From assembly GCA_021464245.1 (NCBI GenBank), contig JADCRB010000048.1:1864783-1928782 (forward strand): a stretch of 64,000 nucleotides of DNA, in the 5' to 3' direction. The position numbers and the translations under genes are program-made. Source of the DNA: Carallia brachiata. Its lineage: Eukaryota > Streptophyta > Magnoliopsida > Malpighiales > Rhizophoraceae. Shown piece by piece: positions 1-12,056 of this stretch. The notes under the pieces are model-generated. The model had not been told where the DNA came from, did no database searches, and saw only the letters and a program-made list of their open reading frames with translations. How positions within the stretch are numbered: position 1 is the first letter of the stretch; each line of letters starts with the position of its first letter.

Positions 1-415
1 GGGAAAAAACATCAGAAAAATGGAGATAAGAATCCAAAGATACTTCATTGACCTTCTTCTCCTTTTAAAGGAGTTTAGTAATGATTAAAGTACACTTCCA
101 AACATCATTACATACATACAGCATGGCGCACATTACTCAACCGCAAAACAAGTAAAAAGCTCGAGTACAGTAGTCTGATCACGAAGAGGTATTGATCTGC
201 ATATGAACCCTGAACACGAAGGAAGCTAGGTTCACCAACAGTCCTTTACATTTCCAAAAACTAAGGACAACAATTACCCTTTGACTAACTAGATCACTAA
301 TTGTCAAATATAAAATCTGGTTACTCACTCTTCAAGAAAGGTGCTGTTTCTGCAATTCTTTCGGTACTGCCACAGATTTTTCTTCTTTTTTGCTACCTCT
401 TCCTTTTCTTTTGCT
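1..415. other. Flank downstream of TNL1, no gene seen
   Basis: AT-rich sequence beyond the last exon of the minus-strand TNL pseudogene. Short open frames here have no recognisable domain. It probably contains the 3' untranslated region of TNL1, but I see no clear polyadenylation signal. Confidence 0.4.
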
Positions 416-3400
416 TCACAGGTCTCCAGAAAGATTCTCATCCAGTTCTATACAGTCCTCTTCTTGGGCATATGTCGGAGTCACCCCACATTTTTTAATT
501 TTTTCAGAATAGAAACTTGGGAACTTAAATAATGCAACATCACAGTGACTCAAGCAAGGCTTCTCTCTAGCTATTCTATTATAAAGCTTCCAATCATACC
601 ACAAGACTACGTGCTCTTCGTCAGAGCCATCCTCTGGTAACCATATAAGGTCAAATTTAGCCAATGCATGAGTGACATCAACGGAGTGGTCGCGAATCTT
701 TCCAAAACAGCATTCATATAAATTTGGTCGTTTTAATAGGCCAGGATGACCCTCAAGTACAAGGCATAGAGCAAAGCCCAAGAACCCATCATTACGCCAA
801 TTTAAAGGAAGCTGGATTCTAACTGAATGTCCCACACTTCGATAATTGAAACACTCCGGAATGTCACTTCCAGGATAGAATGCAAGAAAAGAAGGCATCG
901 GACAACCTCCCTGCATCACATAATTCATAACCAAAACTTGACTAAAATGATTATATGAGGGGTGAAACAAAAAAAAAGGAAAAACAAGGTGAGCAAGAGA
1001 GAGACCATATACTTAAACAATCCATTTGCGAAGTGCAGATTTCTCAACTTTGCATTTGCTAGGGCGACGCATTCATCTTGGTCCAATTTAAAGCAATTGG
1101 ATAATTGGAAATCATGATATAGTTGTTCCGATTCCAACAGTAGCTGTTTGAGGGCATATACTGTTTTCAATGATCTGCAACCATTAGCACGTATAGAAAC
1201 TAGACTTGGTGGAAGCTCTGGTAAGAATTGAAGCATTTGGCAATTTCTTATATCGAGATCGTTTAGGAGAGAGAGTTGTTTGATGCTCGCAGGGATCATC
1301 TCAAAATTGCCTCCCCGTAACGCCAGTTGTTTCAAGGAGGATAAACGTCCTATATCAGCAGGCAATTGCCATAAACCGCATTATACATCTAAAAGTTTCA
1401 AGGAAGAGGCGCCGACCAATGGTCCTAATGAAAAGTTCTCATAATCTTGACCTTCATATTTAATCACACGATGCTCCTCCGAGTAGAACCTGCCTGGTAG
1501 CCTTTTCAGTTGTGAATGGTTAGAGAGGCAAAAAGAGTGAAGTGCTTTCAAATTACTGAGGGTTTCTGGAAGATGAGGAAGACTTTTGCAATTGCACATA
1601 TATATATGGTTTCAAGTCCTTTTAGATGGTCAAGGGACAATGGCAGTGCTTCTATGGATGTCCCACCTAAGCTGAGTTCCTGCAACTTATCCATGGTCTC
1701 CAAGATTTCAGGAAATTTCTTCAGTTTTGAGCAGCCATGTAGAGAAAACTTGCAAAGAGATTGTAACTTCCAAATGTTGCTTGGGAGACTCCCAAGTTTC
1801 CGACAATAATCCAAGTTTAATTTCACTAGTCTACTGAGGCACTCAACTGCAGAAGAGGGTACCTCTTTTATTGCAGTCCTACTTAAATATAGATACCTGA
1901 TGTTCGAAGAGACCTCCGGGAATGTCTCAAGTCTCGAGCAGCCAGAGAGATTGAGAGTATCAAGACATTCCAAATCGATTTTATTTGGAAGACTCCTAAG
2001 CTTATGGTTGTCGATCAGCCTTATACATGTAAGTCTGCGGAATTGGTCCACATATAACGGAAGCTTTACCAAGTTAAAGAAGCCATCAAGAATTATATTC
2101 ATGAGATTTGTGACCCGTGATGTCATTGGCGATTCGATAAGGTGTCGTGCAATTGTTTTGAAATTGCTGTGATCCTGAAAGAGAATAAGATACAATTAGT
2201 TGCAAATTCTTCGACCTTTAAATCCAGGGAACTACAGTTATAGTGAAAGAAAATACCTTGATTTCATTCCAGAGTTGTTTAATGTTGCTGTTAGGCAACT
2301 CCAGCACAAAAAGCTTCCTTGGTTGGAAATTGGGTGGCAAAGCTTGCAACGGGTATCCTTGCCAATGAAGGTATCTTAGCTCATTACTAAGAAAGGCAAG
2401 ACCTTGAGAAAGATGCAACTTTGTGCTTTTTTGGCCTGCATATTCAATAGCAGCGTACAATTTAAGAAATTTAAGGTTAGCATCCTTTCAAAAGCTTTTG
2501 GACACAAATACATCTCCCTTGTCTTAGACAAATTCAGACATATACTTTCGACTGCTTCAGTTCCTTGTCAATCAATAATTGACTGCTTTAGTTAAATGCA
2601 TGTTGCTTGTTGATTTAGTTTATTTGTTTGATTCTAAATCTTATAAAAAAAAGTAAAGGAAGAAAAGGATTAAGGACCTAGATTCTTATAGTGTTTTGCA
2701 TCAATACGTGGTAAATATCGTCTGGATCCCATAATCTGCTACGTTTACCAAGCTCTTTGGATTCTTGGCGAACAATTTCCTTACCCATTTCTTGCAACAA
2801 ATCATGCACTTTTAATACACTGTGCTTAGAAATAGTTACTAGGGACTTGTCAATGAAAACACGCAATCCTATTTCTAATGCGAAGCCACAACTGTTAAAT
2901 ATTTGCATCACTCTCTCTTTGCTTTCACCTTCAAAAAAACATGCCACATGAAGAAAGATATCCTTCTCGTCACTATCTAGGCTATCATAACTAATTTTGA
3001 GTACAGTTTGAATGTCTTTGTTGGGAGCCTTTGACAATTTATTCACTGCACTTTCCCACTCTAATTTTGTCTTGCCAAATAGAAAAGATCCCAAAACTTT
3101 GAGAGTATTCCCTTGAGCATATTTTACAACCAACTTTGACATGGCCACAAGATCATCACTGGAAATTTTCTGCTTGAAGGCATTCCAACTTAAAAGCTCA
3201 AGAGCGTTATCATCATTAAACGGTTCAACTTCATATATATAATGAGCATATTTTGCAAATACGTGTTTGTCCCTCCCTGTTATAATCACTCTGCTTCCTA
3301 GCCCAAACCAAAAAGGATCTCCAATTAAACATTCCAAGTCTAATGAATTATCCACATCATCAAGAACAACTAGAAGCTTTTTACGACGGAGCCTCTTAAT

Positions 3401-4494
3401 CGAAGATGGTCCAGGTCCAATTCTAGATATGTCTACTCTGATATCTTCTTCACACAAGGTTTTCGCAAGAAGCTTCTTCAATAAATTCTTCATCCCACGT
3501 TTTTCTGATTCTTCCCTTACATTTTCAAGAAACTAACAACCTTCAAATTGACTTCCAATTTGGCTAAAAACAGCTCCAGCGATAGTTGTCTTGCCAATAC
3601 CTCCCATCCCCCAAATTCCTAAAATGCGAACATCCAACAATCCAATGCACAATTCCTTTATAATGTGAAGAATGCTGAAATCTAATCCCACGAGTCCCTC
3701 TAAACCATAGGGCAGATATTGTTTCAACTTTCCTACAACATCTTTGACAATTCTGTCAACAAGCATTCGTTCAGGCCTGCAAAATATGAGGATTTTTTAT
3801 GAATAACTTCTTAGAAGCAAGTCCAACTTGCGTTTTGCTGACTTTAGATATTAAATTTCAGCGAATAGTAAACTACTATTATGTACAAGTTCCATTCAAT
3901 CCAAACTACTGTTATGGTCCTTATGGAGCTTCAGAGTAGCACTAGCTAATAGTAAAAGAAAAGATTCAAGTAAAAACAGTACCTGATGGCCTGTGAGGCC
4001 CATCCTGCAAGATTGGCTGCTTTAGTCAAGGCAGCCTTCCACTTTTGCACTTTCTGTGCGTTCTTGGAATCACCCTCAAGTTTAGCAGCAAACGCCTCAC
4101 CCAAACGGCAAGTTTGCTTCCTGACGTCTGATGGATCCACGTGAAAAAACACAGGTATAACTATCTGTCCACGGTTTCAGAGCACTCCATGATCTCATCA
4201 AGTTCGTCTAAGCACCAGGAAGAATTCGCATAGTTTTCAGAAAAAATGATCACCGCAACATTTGAATATTGGATTGCTTGCACGAGGGCCGGTGCGATTT
4301 CATCTCCCTTCCGAAGTTGGTAGTCTATGAACGTTTCAATTCCTTTTTCGGACAAAGAAGCGTGGAGATGACTGACGAAATTGTCGCGTGTCTTCCCCCC
4401 TAAAGCTCAAGAAAACATCGTACTTCCAGTTCGATTGATCGTCGTCGTCGCAGTTGACGGCCGGGAAAGTCGAGAAAGAGGAAGCCGAAGCCAT
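416..4494 (-). pseudogene. TNL1: TIR-NB-ARC-LRR resistance gene, pseudogene
   Basis: Intracellular immune receptor locus with the full TNL exon plan on the minus strand: TIR exon 4494-3983, NB-ARC exon 3776-2690, first LRR exon about 2566-2257, main LRR exon from 2174 to about 1010, and C-terminal post-LRR (C-JID/PL) exon 910-416. The P-loop GMGGIGKTT, kinase-2 LVVLDDVD and MHD-type VHDLLQEMG motifs are readable. Lesions against its paralogs: a 2-nt loss near 4370 and a 1-nt loss near 4170 shift the TIR (they cancel each other); a stop codon at 3535-3533 follows FEGC just after the P-loop; two residues are missing from the GNPLAL (GLPL) motif near 3100; the donor after the NB-ARC exon reads AT instead of GT at 2689-2688; the next acceptor is altered; further frameshifts or stops lie near 2500, 1610 and 1383. 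It cannot encode a normal receptor. A short TIR fragment is the most it could make. Confidence 0.85.
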
Positions 4495-4572
4495 CTTCTG
4501 ATAATAATTGGGAAAGCAGATGGATGAATTGAAAGTTGAATAGACTCCTCCTTTTGGTTATCAGATCGTCCG

Positions 4573-4578
4573 TTGACT
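4573..4578. promoter_or_regulatory. W-box-like TTGACT upstream of TNL1
   Basis: TTGACT on the plus strand (AGTCAA in the direction of TNL1), 79 bp before its start codon. The surrounding AAAGTCAACGG also occurs upstream of TNL5, and GAAGTCAACGG upstream of TNL4, so this is an inherited promoter segment. W-boxes bind WRKY transcription factors in defence-gene promoters. Function here is inferred. Confidence 0.4.
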
Positions 4579-4968
4579 TTGAAATTATATTATTTTGGGG
4601 ACTGAAATAGTGAAATCTGAAGCTTCCTGAAACATTCTTGCTTGACCACTTCAAAATTGCGGACGTCCGCTTTTGTGTAGTTTATTAAAAGAAAATTCCG
4701 ATACATTGGCCTTGTGAATGGTCCCCAAAAAGCCGATTTGTGAGAAAATCCGCATATACAGAGCACAGACTTGGTGGAAGCCTTGGCAACGGCAGGAATA
4801 GCAAGAATAAGATCAAAACACATCGAATTCGAACAACCCCAATAACGGCTAGATTTTTTTTTTTTCTAAAAAAAACAACAAAAAAAAATCAAAATCCGTA
4901 TCCCGCAAATGTGGGCCTGATAATCGAAGCATGACTCTAAAATCTAGCTGTAAAAATTTTGAGTATTA

Positions 4969-5450
4969 TACTGTGTTTGGGAAGGGGGAAAGTTGGGAGA
5001 GGGAGAGGAAAGTGAGAGAATTAACGTAAATTGTTATGTTTGGAAAATGTCTGAAAAATGAGGGAGAAGAAAGTTTCTAATTCATCTAATCCTTCTTACC
5101 CCACCAAAACTAATTCTCCAAAAAATGGGAGGAAAGTTGTTAGTTTCATACTAAATTTATTAAATGACTCAATTATCCTTACATAATTTAAAAATTACAA
5201 TTTTACCTAAATAAAATATCTTAATAGAATTTATTATGAAGGATAAAATTGTTATTTCAACATATTTTATATTCTTTTCCTCCACTTTCCACTATTTCCC
5301 AAACAAAAGAATTTATAATTTTCCTCCCTTCCATCATCTCTTTCCAAACACAAGAGAGGATAGAAAATATTCTCTTTTTCTAATGATTCTCTCCTCTACT
5401 TTTTTCTCCCTCACTTTCCTTTCCCTCAAGAATTTTATCCAAACACGGTA
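4969..5450. mobile_element. MITE-like element with inverted ends
   Basis: About 480 bp with ends TACTGTGTTTGG on the left and CCAAACACGGTA on the right, i.e. inverted repeats TACYGTGTTTGG. They continue inward as imperfect purine-rich (left) and pyrimidine-rich (right) arms. The middle is AT-rich and non-coding. Flanks share TAAAATTTT-like sequence, so the true ends may lie slightly further out; I could not fix a target-site duplication. Confidence 0.55.
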
Positions 5451-5455
5451 AAATT

Positions 5456-7266
5456 TTAGCCAAGATTTTCTTTTTTTTTAAAAAAAAAGCAGCGTATGGC
5501 TTACGCTGCTGTGTGCGGCCTTTGCGTCACATTTATCATAAAGGATTAGGCTTTATAGGGTGTAAGCCCAATCTGTCCTTGACGTTTTATGAGCCCAGTC
5601 TATCTGTGTATTTAGGGAAAAGACCAAAAAAGAGTGGCGGGAGGCCCAAAATCCTAACAAGAAGGCCCAAAAGAAAATTCCCTAGATAGAATGGCCACCC
5701 TGGCAAAATGTAGCCGTTGGAAATTGAATACTGCCTGCTGCGTGATAATTATGCAGAGTAATGTTTAGCAGCGCGAGAAAATTTATCACAAAAATTTTTA
5801 GATTATATTTTATTAAATTATAATATATAATTACGTAGATTGCAAGAACAATTAAAAAAAATCACTACTTTTTTATTATATTTACAATTCACATAATTAT
5901 ATAACGAATCTAATGAGTTATTCTTCTAGACACTTCACCCAACAATTTTTCCTAGTTGAGTAGTTGAGTAATCACGCGACCTTGAGACTTGCTGATTTCC
6001 CAGAATGCCTCATTCTTATTTCAAAATTCCCAACCGCGGGGACTTTATTAGCGGTTATTATCAAAATATCACGTAATCTTAGCTGTCCATTAGCCCACCG
6101 CCCAAAATCCCCAACGCCTCAGGAATTTTATAAAAGCCCAGAAAAGTTACAGAGCAAAAAAACATCAAAGTGAGGGAGGGAGAGACAGTATAATCAAAGA
6201 TCCAATCTTTTTTCATTAGTTTTTTCCTTTCTTGCTCGGTTTTCTTGGATCCAAGATTGAATTTAGTTTCTGATTTAGATCATAGAAAGTCGGAAACCAT
6301 GGTACTCTGCTTGTAATTATACAAGATTCTTGATTTAGATTCTTCATCTCTCTCTCTATTAGACGGTTCTTGAGGGTTTTTTTTTAAAAAAAAATTGATT
6401 TCAACTTTTTTTTTGTTTGATTTCTCTGTCGCTACACTTTCTTGAATCAAGGTTGGTTCTGATTTCATCTCCTAATTTCCAAGATCGTCGCTTTAGACCC
6501 AAGAAAAATCCAGTAGGAATATGTTCTCTATCCCTTCGTCAGGAAAGTTAATTTGTATATATATGGTACCCCCTTTTGAACCCCCATTTTTTTTTTCCTT
6601 TTCTCTTAAATTCTTTGAATATTGCTTTCCCTTTTTTTTTATCTGTTTTCTCTTTTACTTCTACTTCTTTTTTTTTTTTTGGCATTAGAATACTGAGAGA
6701 ATCCAAGTTCTTACTACGGAATTCCATGAAGCACAAGATGACATCGAGAATCTTCCGCTGAACCCCAGAGACTCGCTGACGGGTCAAGTTTAATTTCTAA
6801 CCCTATAAATTGTACCCAATTTTGAACCCCAGATGATTTTTTTTTTCTTTTTTCTGTTAAATTCTTTAATTTTTTTTTTCCTTTTTTTTTTTTTCCTTTT
6901 TGTTGGCAGTAGAATGCTGAGAGATTTGAAGTTCATAAGGTGGAATTCCAGCAAGCACAATGATGAAATCGAGAAACCCCAGAGACTCGCTAGCTGGTCA
7001 AGCCAGCACCATAACATACTGATTATTTATTTCTTCCTCTTTTCTTTTTATAATCGTCTATTTCATTGAAGGAAATGTTGCTGGTGATGGTTTCTGGTTG
7101 AAGAATATATCCCAGACTTAATGCTCTCACAAATCATATGATGACATTTTGGCGTGAGATGAAAGTTTTCAGTGCAGAGATCCAATTCTTGATCAAGAAG
7201 GACAAATCAAAATTGTCCCAATTGCAGTATCATAAGCAGTAGAAGGCAAGATGATACTGGATAATA
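5456..7266. other. Leader-like T-rich region, duplicated at 14.15-15.0 kb
   Basis: There is no supportable gene. A TATA-like TTTTATAAAAG near 6127 is followed by pyrimidine-rich, leader-like DNA, but the first ATG at 6299 opens a frame of only five codons. Much of 6300-7000 is recognisable again at about 14190-15000, including the string TTGTAATTATACAAGATTC, which marks a segmental duplication. Probably a dead promoter and 5' region of an unidentified gene. Confidence 0.4.
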
Positions 7267-7700
7267 TTATTGGCAGGATAACAGTGGTTTACTTCTTAGC
7301 AGCAATAACGGCCTGCAATTCGGGCACGGCACAATCGTAATGTCCGCACAAGCTTCACAAAATGATGCACGATTTTTAACCGGAAAGCCTTGCACGAGCT
7401 GCTTCAATTTACCAGCCTCATTGGGCCGCCTGGTGTCCTCCACACCCCAAATGTGCTTTCCCCTGATGAACACCTGCGGCAGGTTCACTGTTGTATCCCT
7501 AGGCGCACCGTGCAGCCTTCTTTTATATGAATGGTTAATGTAAGTATTTCTTTCATCTATGGCTTCTCGAAAAACCTGAATATCATCCTGACTTCATGGC
7601 AACCTGATATGCGTTCTTTGTTACTCCCAAGCTTGTGAAGTACAGTACAATTTTATCTTCCGTGCTGCCTAGAAAGAAACTGTTCTTTCCTTCCGAAGAA
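7267..7700 (-). pseudogene. Glutaredoxin-like (C-terminal zinc-motif type) gene fragment
   Basis: Minus-strand reading gives EDKIVLYFTSLGVTKNAYQ, then after a frame shift near 7590 FREAIDERNTYI, then NLPQVFIRGKHIWGVEDTRR, and finally CEAC and CPNC pairs. This is the order of the plant glutaredoxin-domain proteins that end in a four-cysteine motif: beta-strand start, VDERD-like segment, LPQVFI(R)G cis-proline segment, CxxC...CxxC. The frame shift and the lack of a normal N-terminus make it a pseudogene. It lies directly behind a relic TX tail on the same strand, so it may once have been spliced to it, or simply landed there. Confidence 0.7.
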
Positions 7701-7769
7701 GGGCTAGCTAGCAGTGGCACAATATTTTTGGACTTTTTAATGTAGTTATCTTGCCACCAAGGACACTTA

Positions 7770-8230
7770 CCACTAGCCAGAAGAAATGCGATGAAATTTT
7801 GGAACCTGTGACTCCGTAATTGGAGCACCGACATGCTTTTGTCTTTGTAAATGATGTTTCAGCAGATTTTTTCTCAGACTCCATCCTACACGTCACACTC
7901 ACTGTCTTCATGCAAGAAGATAATGTGAGTAGAAGTCGCTGATCCTGTTTATTTGGTCTCTTTGCTGGAATCCCAGAATACTTGTGTGCAGGTGGCGGAA
8001 CATTTGCTTTGTTGTTTGAAATAGGCTTGTCGCTGGAATAATTTCTACTCTGCTGTGCTGCATTTTTAGATTCTTCCCTGTAATCCAATAGCCTAAGCGG
8101 AGATGTACGCCTAGAAGTAGAATCTGCATTGAAATTCTCTATCGAATGCAGTGGTGCCTCAGATAAATGCTAGCACAATTGCAGTTTATATATGTAGGCA
8201 GAATGCAAATTATGGTTTAAAAGAGTCATA
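7770..8230 (-). pseudogene. Relic TX second exon (A') with intron remnant
   Basis: A minus-strand open stretch reads LDYREESKNAAQQSRNY and continues with VPPPAHKYSG; a degraded copy sits at 15.9-16.2 kb. The sequence to its right (GCACAATTGCAGTTTATA at about 8174) matches the intron of the intact TX genes at 9.66, 17.57 and 21.81 kb. I therefore read this as the second exon of a decayed TX paralog whose TIR exon has been lost. The tail differs from the GLGNYN type of its neighbour. No complete domain is present. Confidence 0.5.
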
Positions 8231-8730
8231 ACGACAGTGAAATAAAAATAAAATTTTTATCAATTTGCATGAATTGATAAACACCGCTATTATTCCTCTT
8301 TTGATGCATTTCAGCCTTCCTCGTTTTCATTTTGATCAAAATAAAATTTTAAAGATTTCGGCGGCAAAAGGGGAGGGAAATAATTGCGCGAGAAAGGCAG
8401 AAGCCCAGAGATCAAGCCCAGTTAGCATTGGTCGAGGTAGGCACTAATCCTGTCTTCCGAGTCACGTTGCTTGGATACCAACCTATAAGAGCCACGTAAT
8501 GCACCCAATCGACAGCAGGTCGTGCCCATACATCAGGAATCAGGATACCCAACAAGGGATGACATCAAATACAAAGAAAATTAAACAAGGTTCAAGCTTC
8601 ATCATATAAGATCACATACATCAGAAATCAGGATCCCAACAAAGGATTGTGATAAATACGAATTTAATCCTCAAATTTTGAATTTTGTCAATTCTGCTGC
8701 TGTGCTCTAATTTTGGTTATCAAGTAACAA

Positions 8731-8788
<58 letters not shown>

Positions 8789-8938
8789 TTATTAAATTTA
8801 TAAAAAATATATAATAAATTTATTAATATCTAACAACTTAAATCACTATAATTTTATAATTATATGTCTCTCTTTCTGTTTGTATATCACTAATAGTTCC
8901 TAACCGTCCCTGTGGGGAAAAGGACAACGCAATTGATT
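8231..8938. other. Spacer with microsatellite
   Basis: Non-coding. 8270-8640 shares segments with 16370-16460 (for example CCTTCCTCGTTTTCATTT), as part of the A/B block duplication. The rest is AT-rich. Confidence 0.4.
8732..8788. repeat. (TA)n(TG)n compound microsatellite
   Basis: An uninterrupted run of about 17 TA units followed by about 10 TG units, read directly from the sequence. Confidence 0.9.
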
Positions 8939-10328
8939 TCATCGATATGACATCCTGCACATGTCACATCCACAGTATGTAAATGGAGAGCCAATGTGAA
9001 TGGAAGTTCTTGCTGACTGTCCGGTGGAATACAATGACCCAAGCCCATATGGAGGCCTATAACTTGAACTTGCATTGAAATTCCCGAGTCCGCTGGAACC
9101 CCATGACCCATGCCCATATTCAGGTCCGCTGGAACCTATGGTCCCAAGCCCGTATGTGGGGTTATAATTCCCCAGTCCGGTGGAACCCATGATCCCAGGC
9201 TCGTTATAATTCCCCAGTCCGGTGGAACCCATGATCCCAGGCTCGTTATAATTCCCCAGTCCATTGGAACCCATGGTTCCAGGCCCGTATGCTGGGTTAT
9301 AATTCCCCAGTCCGGTGGAACCCATGATCCCAGGCTCGTATGGGGGGTTATAATTCCCCAGTCCGGTGGAACACATGGTCCCAAGCCCGACTGCAGGGTT
9401 ATAATTCCCCAGTCCGGTGGAACCCAAAGTCCACTGCGAAGGCCCATAACTTGAGGCTGCATCGGAATCCTCTGCATCGGAATCCTCGGAATCGGAACCC
9501 AGCAGTAACTTTAATGCGTTTTCCACTGCATGAAGTTCCTTCTCTGTAGAATCTGTCGCAAAAAGGTTGTTTTCATCTGATGCTCTTCCCAAACTCGTCA
9601 GGATGTCACTTACAATTTCGTTCACTAGCTTGGCCTCCGGCCTGCCAAAATACACGGGTAAGCACAACTATTGTAGTTTATGTGTGCATAGGAATGCATA
9701 TTATGGTTTAAGAGAGTCAAAAATTACAACAGAAAACAAAAAAAGGGATTATTGGAGAACAGTTGGACTGCCTACATAGATTTGGAAATTATCTTCAAAA
9801 CTTTCAAGTTAAGTTGCCGAAAGCAGACATGTTATTTTACCTTGAATTCCCAGCACTTCTCCCAGAAAGATTGGCTGCTTTGGTCATGGCAGCCTTCCAC
9901 TTGAGCACATTTTTGGCATTATCTTGATCCTTCTCGTGTTTAGCAAATGCTTCTGCGTAAATCCCACTCTGCTCCAGGACATCCGATGAACTGACATCAT
10001 AGAAAACGGGAATAACAATCTGCCCTCTGTAACGACGGCATTCAATGATCTTTACAAGTTCTTCCAAGCACCAAGAGGAAGATGCGTAGTCTTTGGAGAA
10101 AATGGTGACTGCAACATGCGACTCCTCGATGGCCTGAAGTAGAGCAGAGATTTCTTCTCCCCTCGAAAGATTTTCGTCAACGAAGGTCTTTATATTTGCT
10201 CGATCAAGAGCTTCACGGAGATGGCTGAGGAACTTGTCTCGAACATCTCCACCTCTGAAGTTCAAGAAAACATCATACTTCCATTGCTTGCTGGAATTAG
10301 CAACGGAAGTAGACAAAGAGGAAGACAT
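8939..10328 (-). CDS. TX-A: TIR-only protein with Gly/Asn/Tyr-rich repeat tail
   Basis: Two exons, 10328-9841 and 9641-8939, give 396 residues. The 199-bp intron has clean GT and CAG borders and phase 2. Residues about 15-160 are a TIR domain: YDVFLNFRGGDVRDKFLSHL, RGEEI BB-loop, and SSWCLEELV with the glutamate (E90) that aligns with the NADase catalytic residue. Exon 2 opens RPEAKLVNEIVSDIL, which resembles the RPERTLVDKIVQDVV that starts the NB-ARC exon of the neighbouring TNLs. An acidic stretch and then repeats of GSTGLGNYNPAYGLGTM type follow, with an end at SPFTYCGCDMCRMSYR. There is no NB-ARC or LRR. Against TX-B and TX-C it lacks one proline just after the BB-loop (EEISALL versus EEISPALL) and lacks the SWSVKLSNTRT module. 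The frame is intact and the promoter has a W-box. It likely acts as a TIR NADase or signalling partner; the tail's role is unknown. Confidence 0.85.
9136..9440 (-). repeat. Coding minisatellite, 51/42-bp units, in TX-A
   Basis: Six tandem units of 51 or 42 bp, all multiples of three, encode 17- or 14-residue repeats with core GSTGLGNYN followed by (PxYGLGT)M. The 42-bp units lack a PAYG-like segment and read GLGNYNEPGIM. Unit length and number differ from the homologous tail of TX-B, so this coding tail changes length by slippage or unequal exchange. Confidence 0.85.
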
Positions 10329-10445
10329 GAGAAAATATAGAGAGTGTTAATCTTTGTGGGTAGAAATCTTTCTCTCAGAACAGTTATGATTGTCATTTAG
10401 ATCTGGCCATCGAGGCTTAAATATCCGTAAGCCAACGGAAGCGTG

Positions 10446-10451
10446 TTGACT
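10446..10451 (+). promoter_or_regulatory. W-box TTGACT upstream of TX-A
   Basis: TTGACT lies 118 bp before the TX-A start codon; the same site sits 119 bp before TX-B (18566-18571). The aligned position reads TTTACT in TX-C and TTGATC in TX-D, so the site is kept in two copies and mutated in two. W-boxes are WRKY targets in defence promoters; use here is inferred. Confidence 0.45.

Positions 10452-12056
<1,605 letters not shown>

Noticed and set aside
6548..7069. Lys-rich and Phe-rich open frames on both strands
   Set aside because: They are products of long T-runs in the leader-like region and have no conserved counterpart at 14.2-15.0 kb.
9136..9440. CRISPR-like array of regular repeats
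   Set aside because: The repeats are contiguous coding units without unique spacers, in a plant nuclear genome.
9110..9454. Plus-strand repetitive open frame rich in IIPQSGGTH
   Set aside because: It is the antisense reading of the TX-A 51/42-bp repeats. TX-A on the minus strand has the TIR exon, splice sites and promoter.
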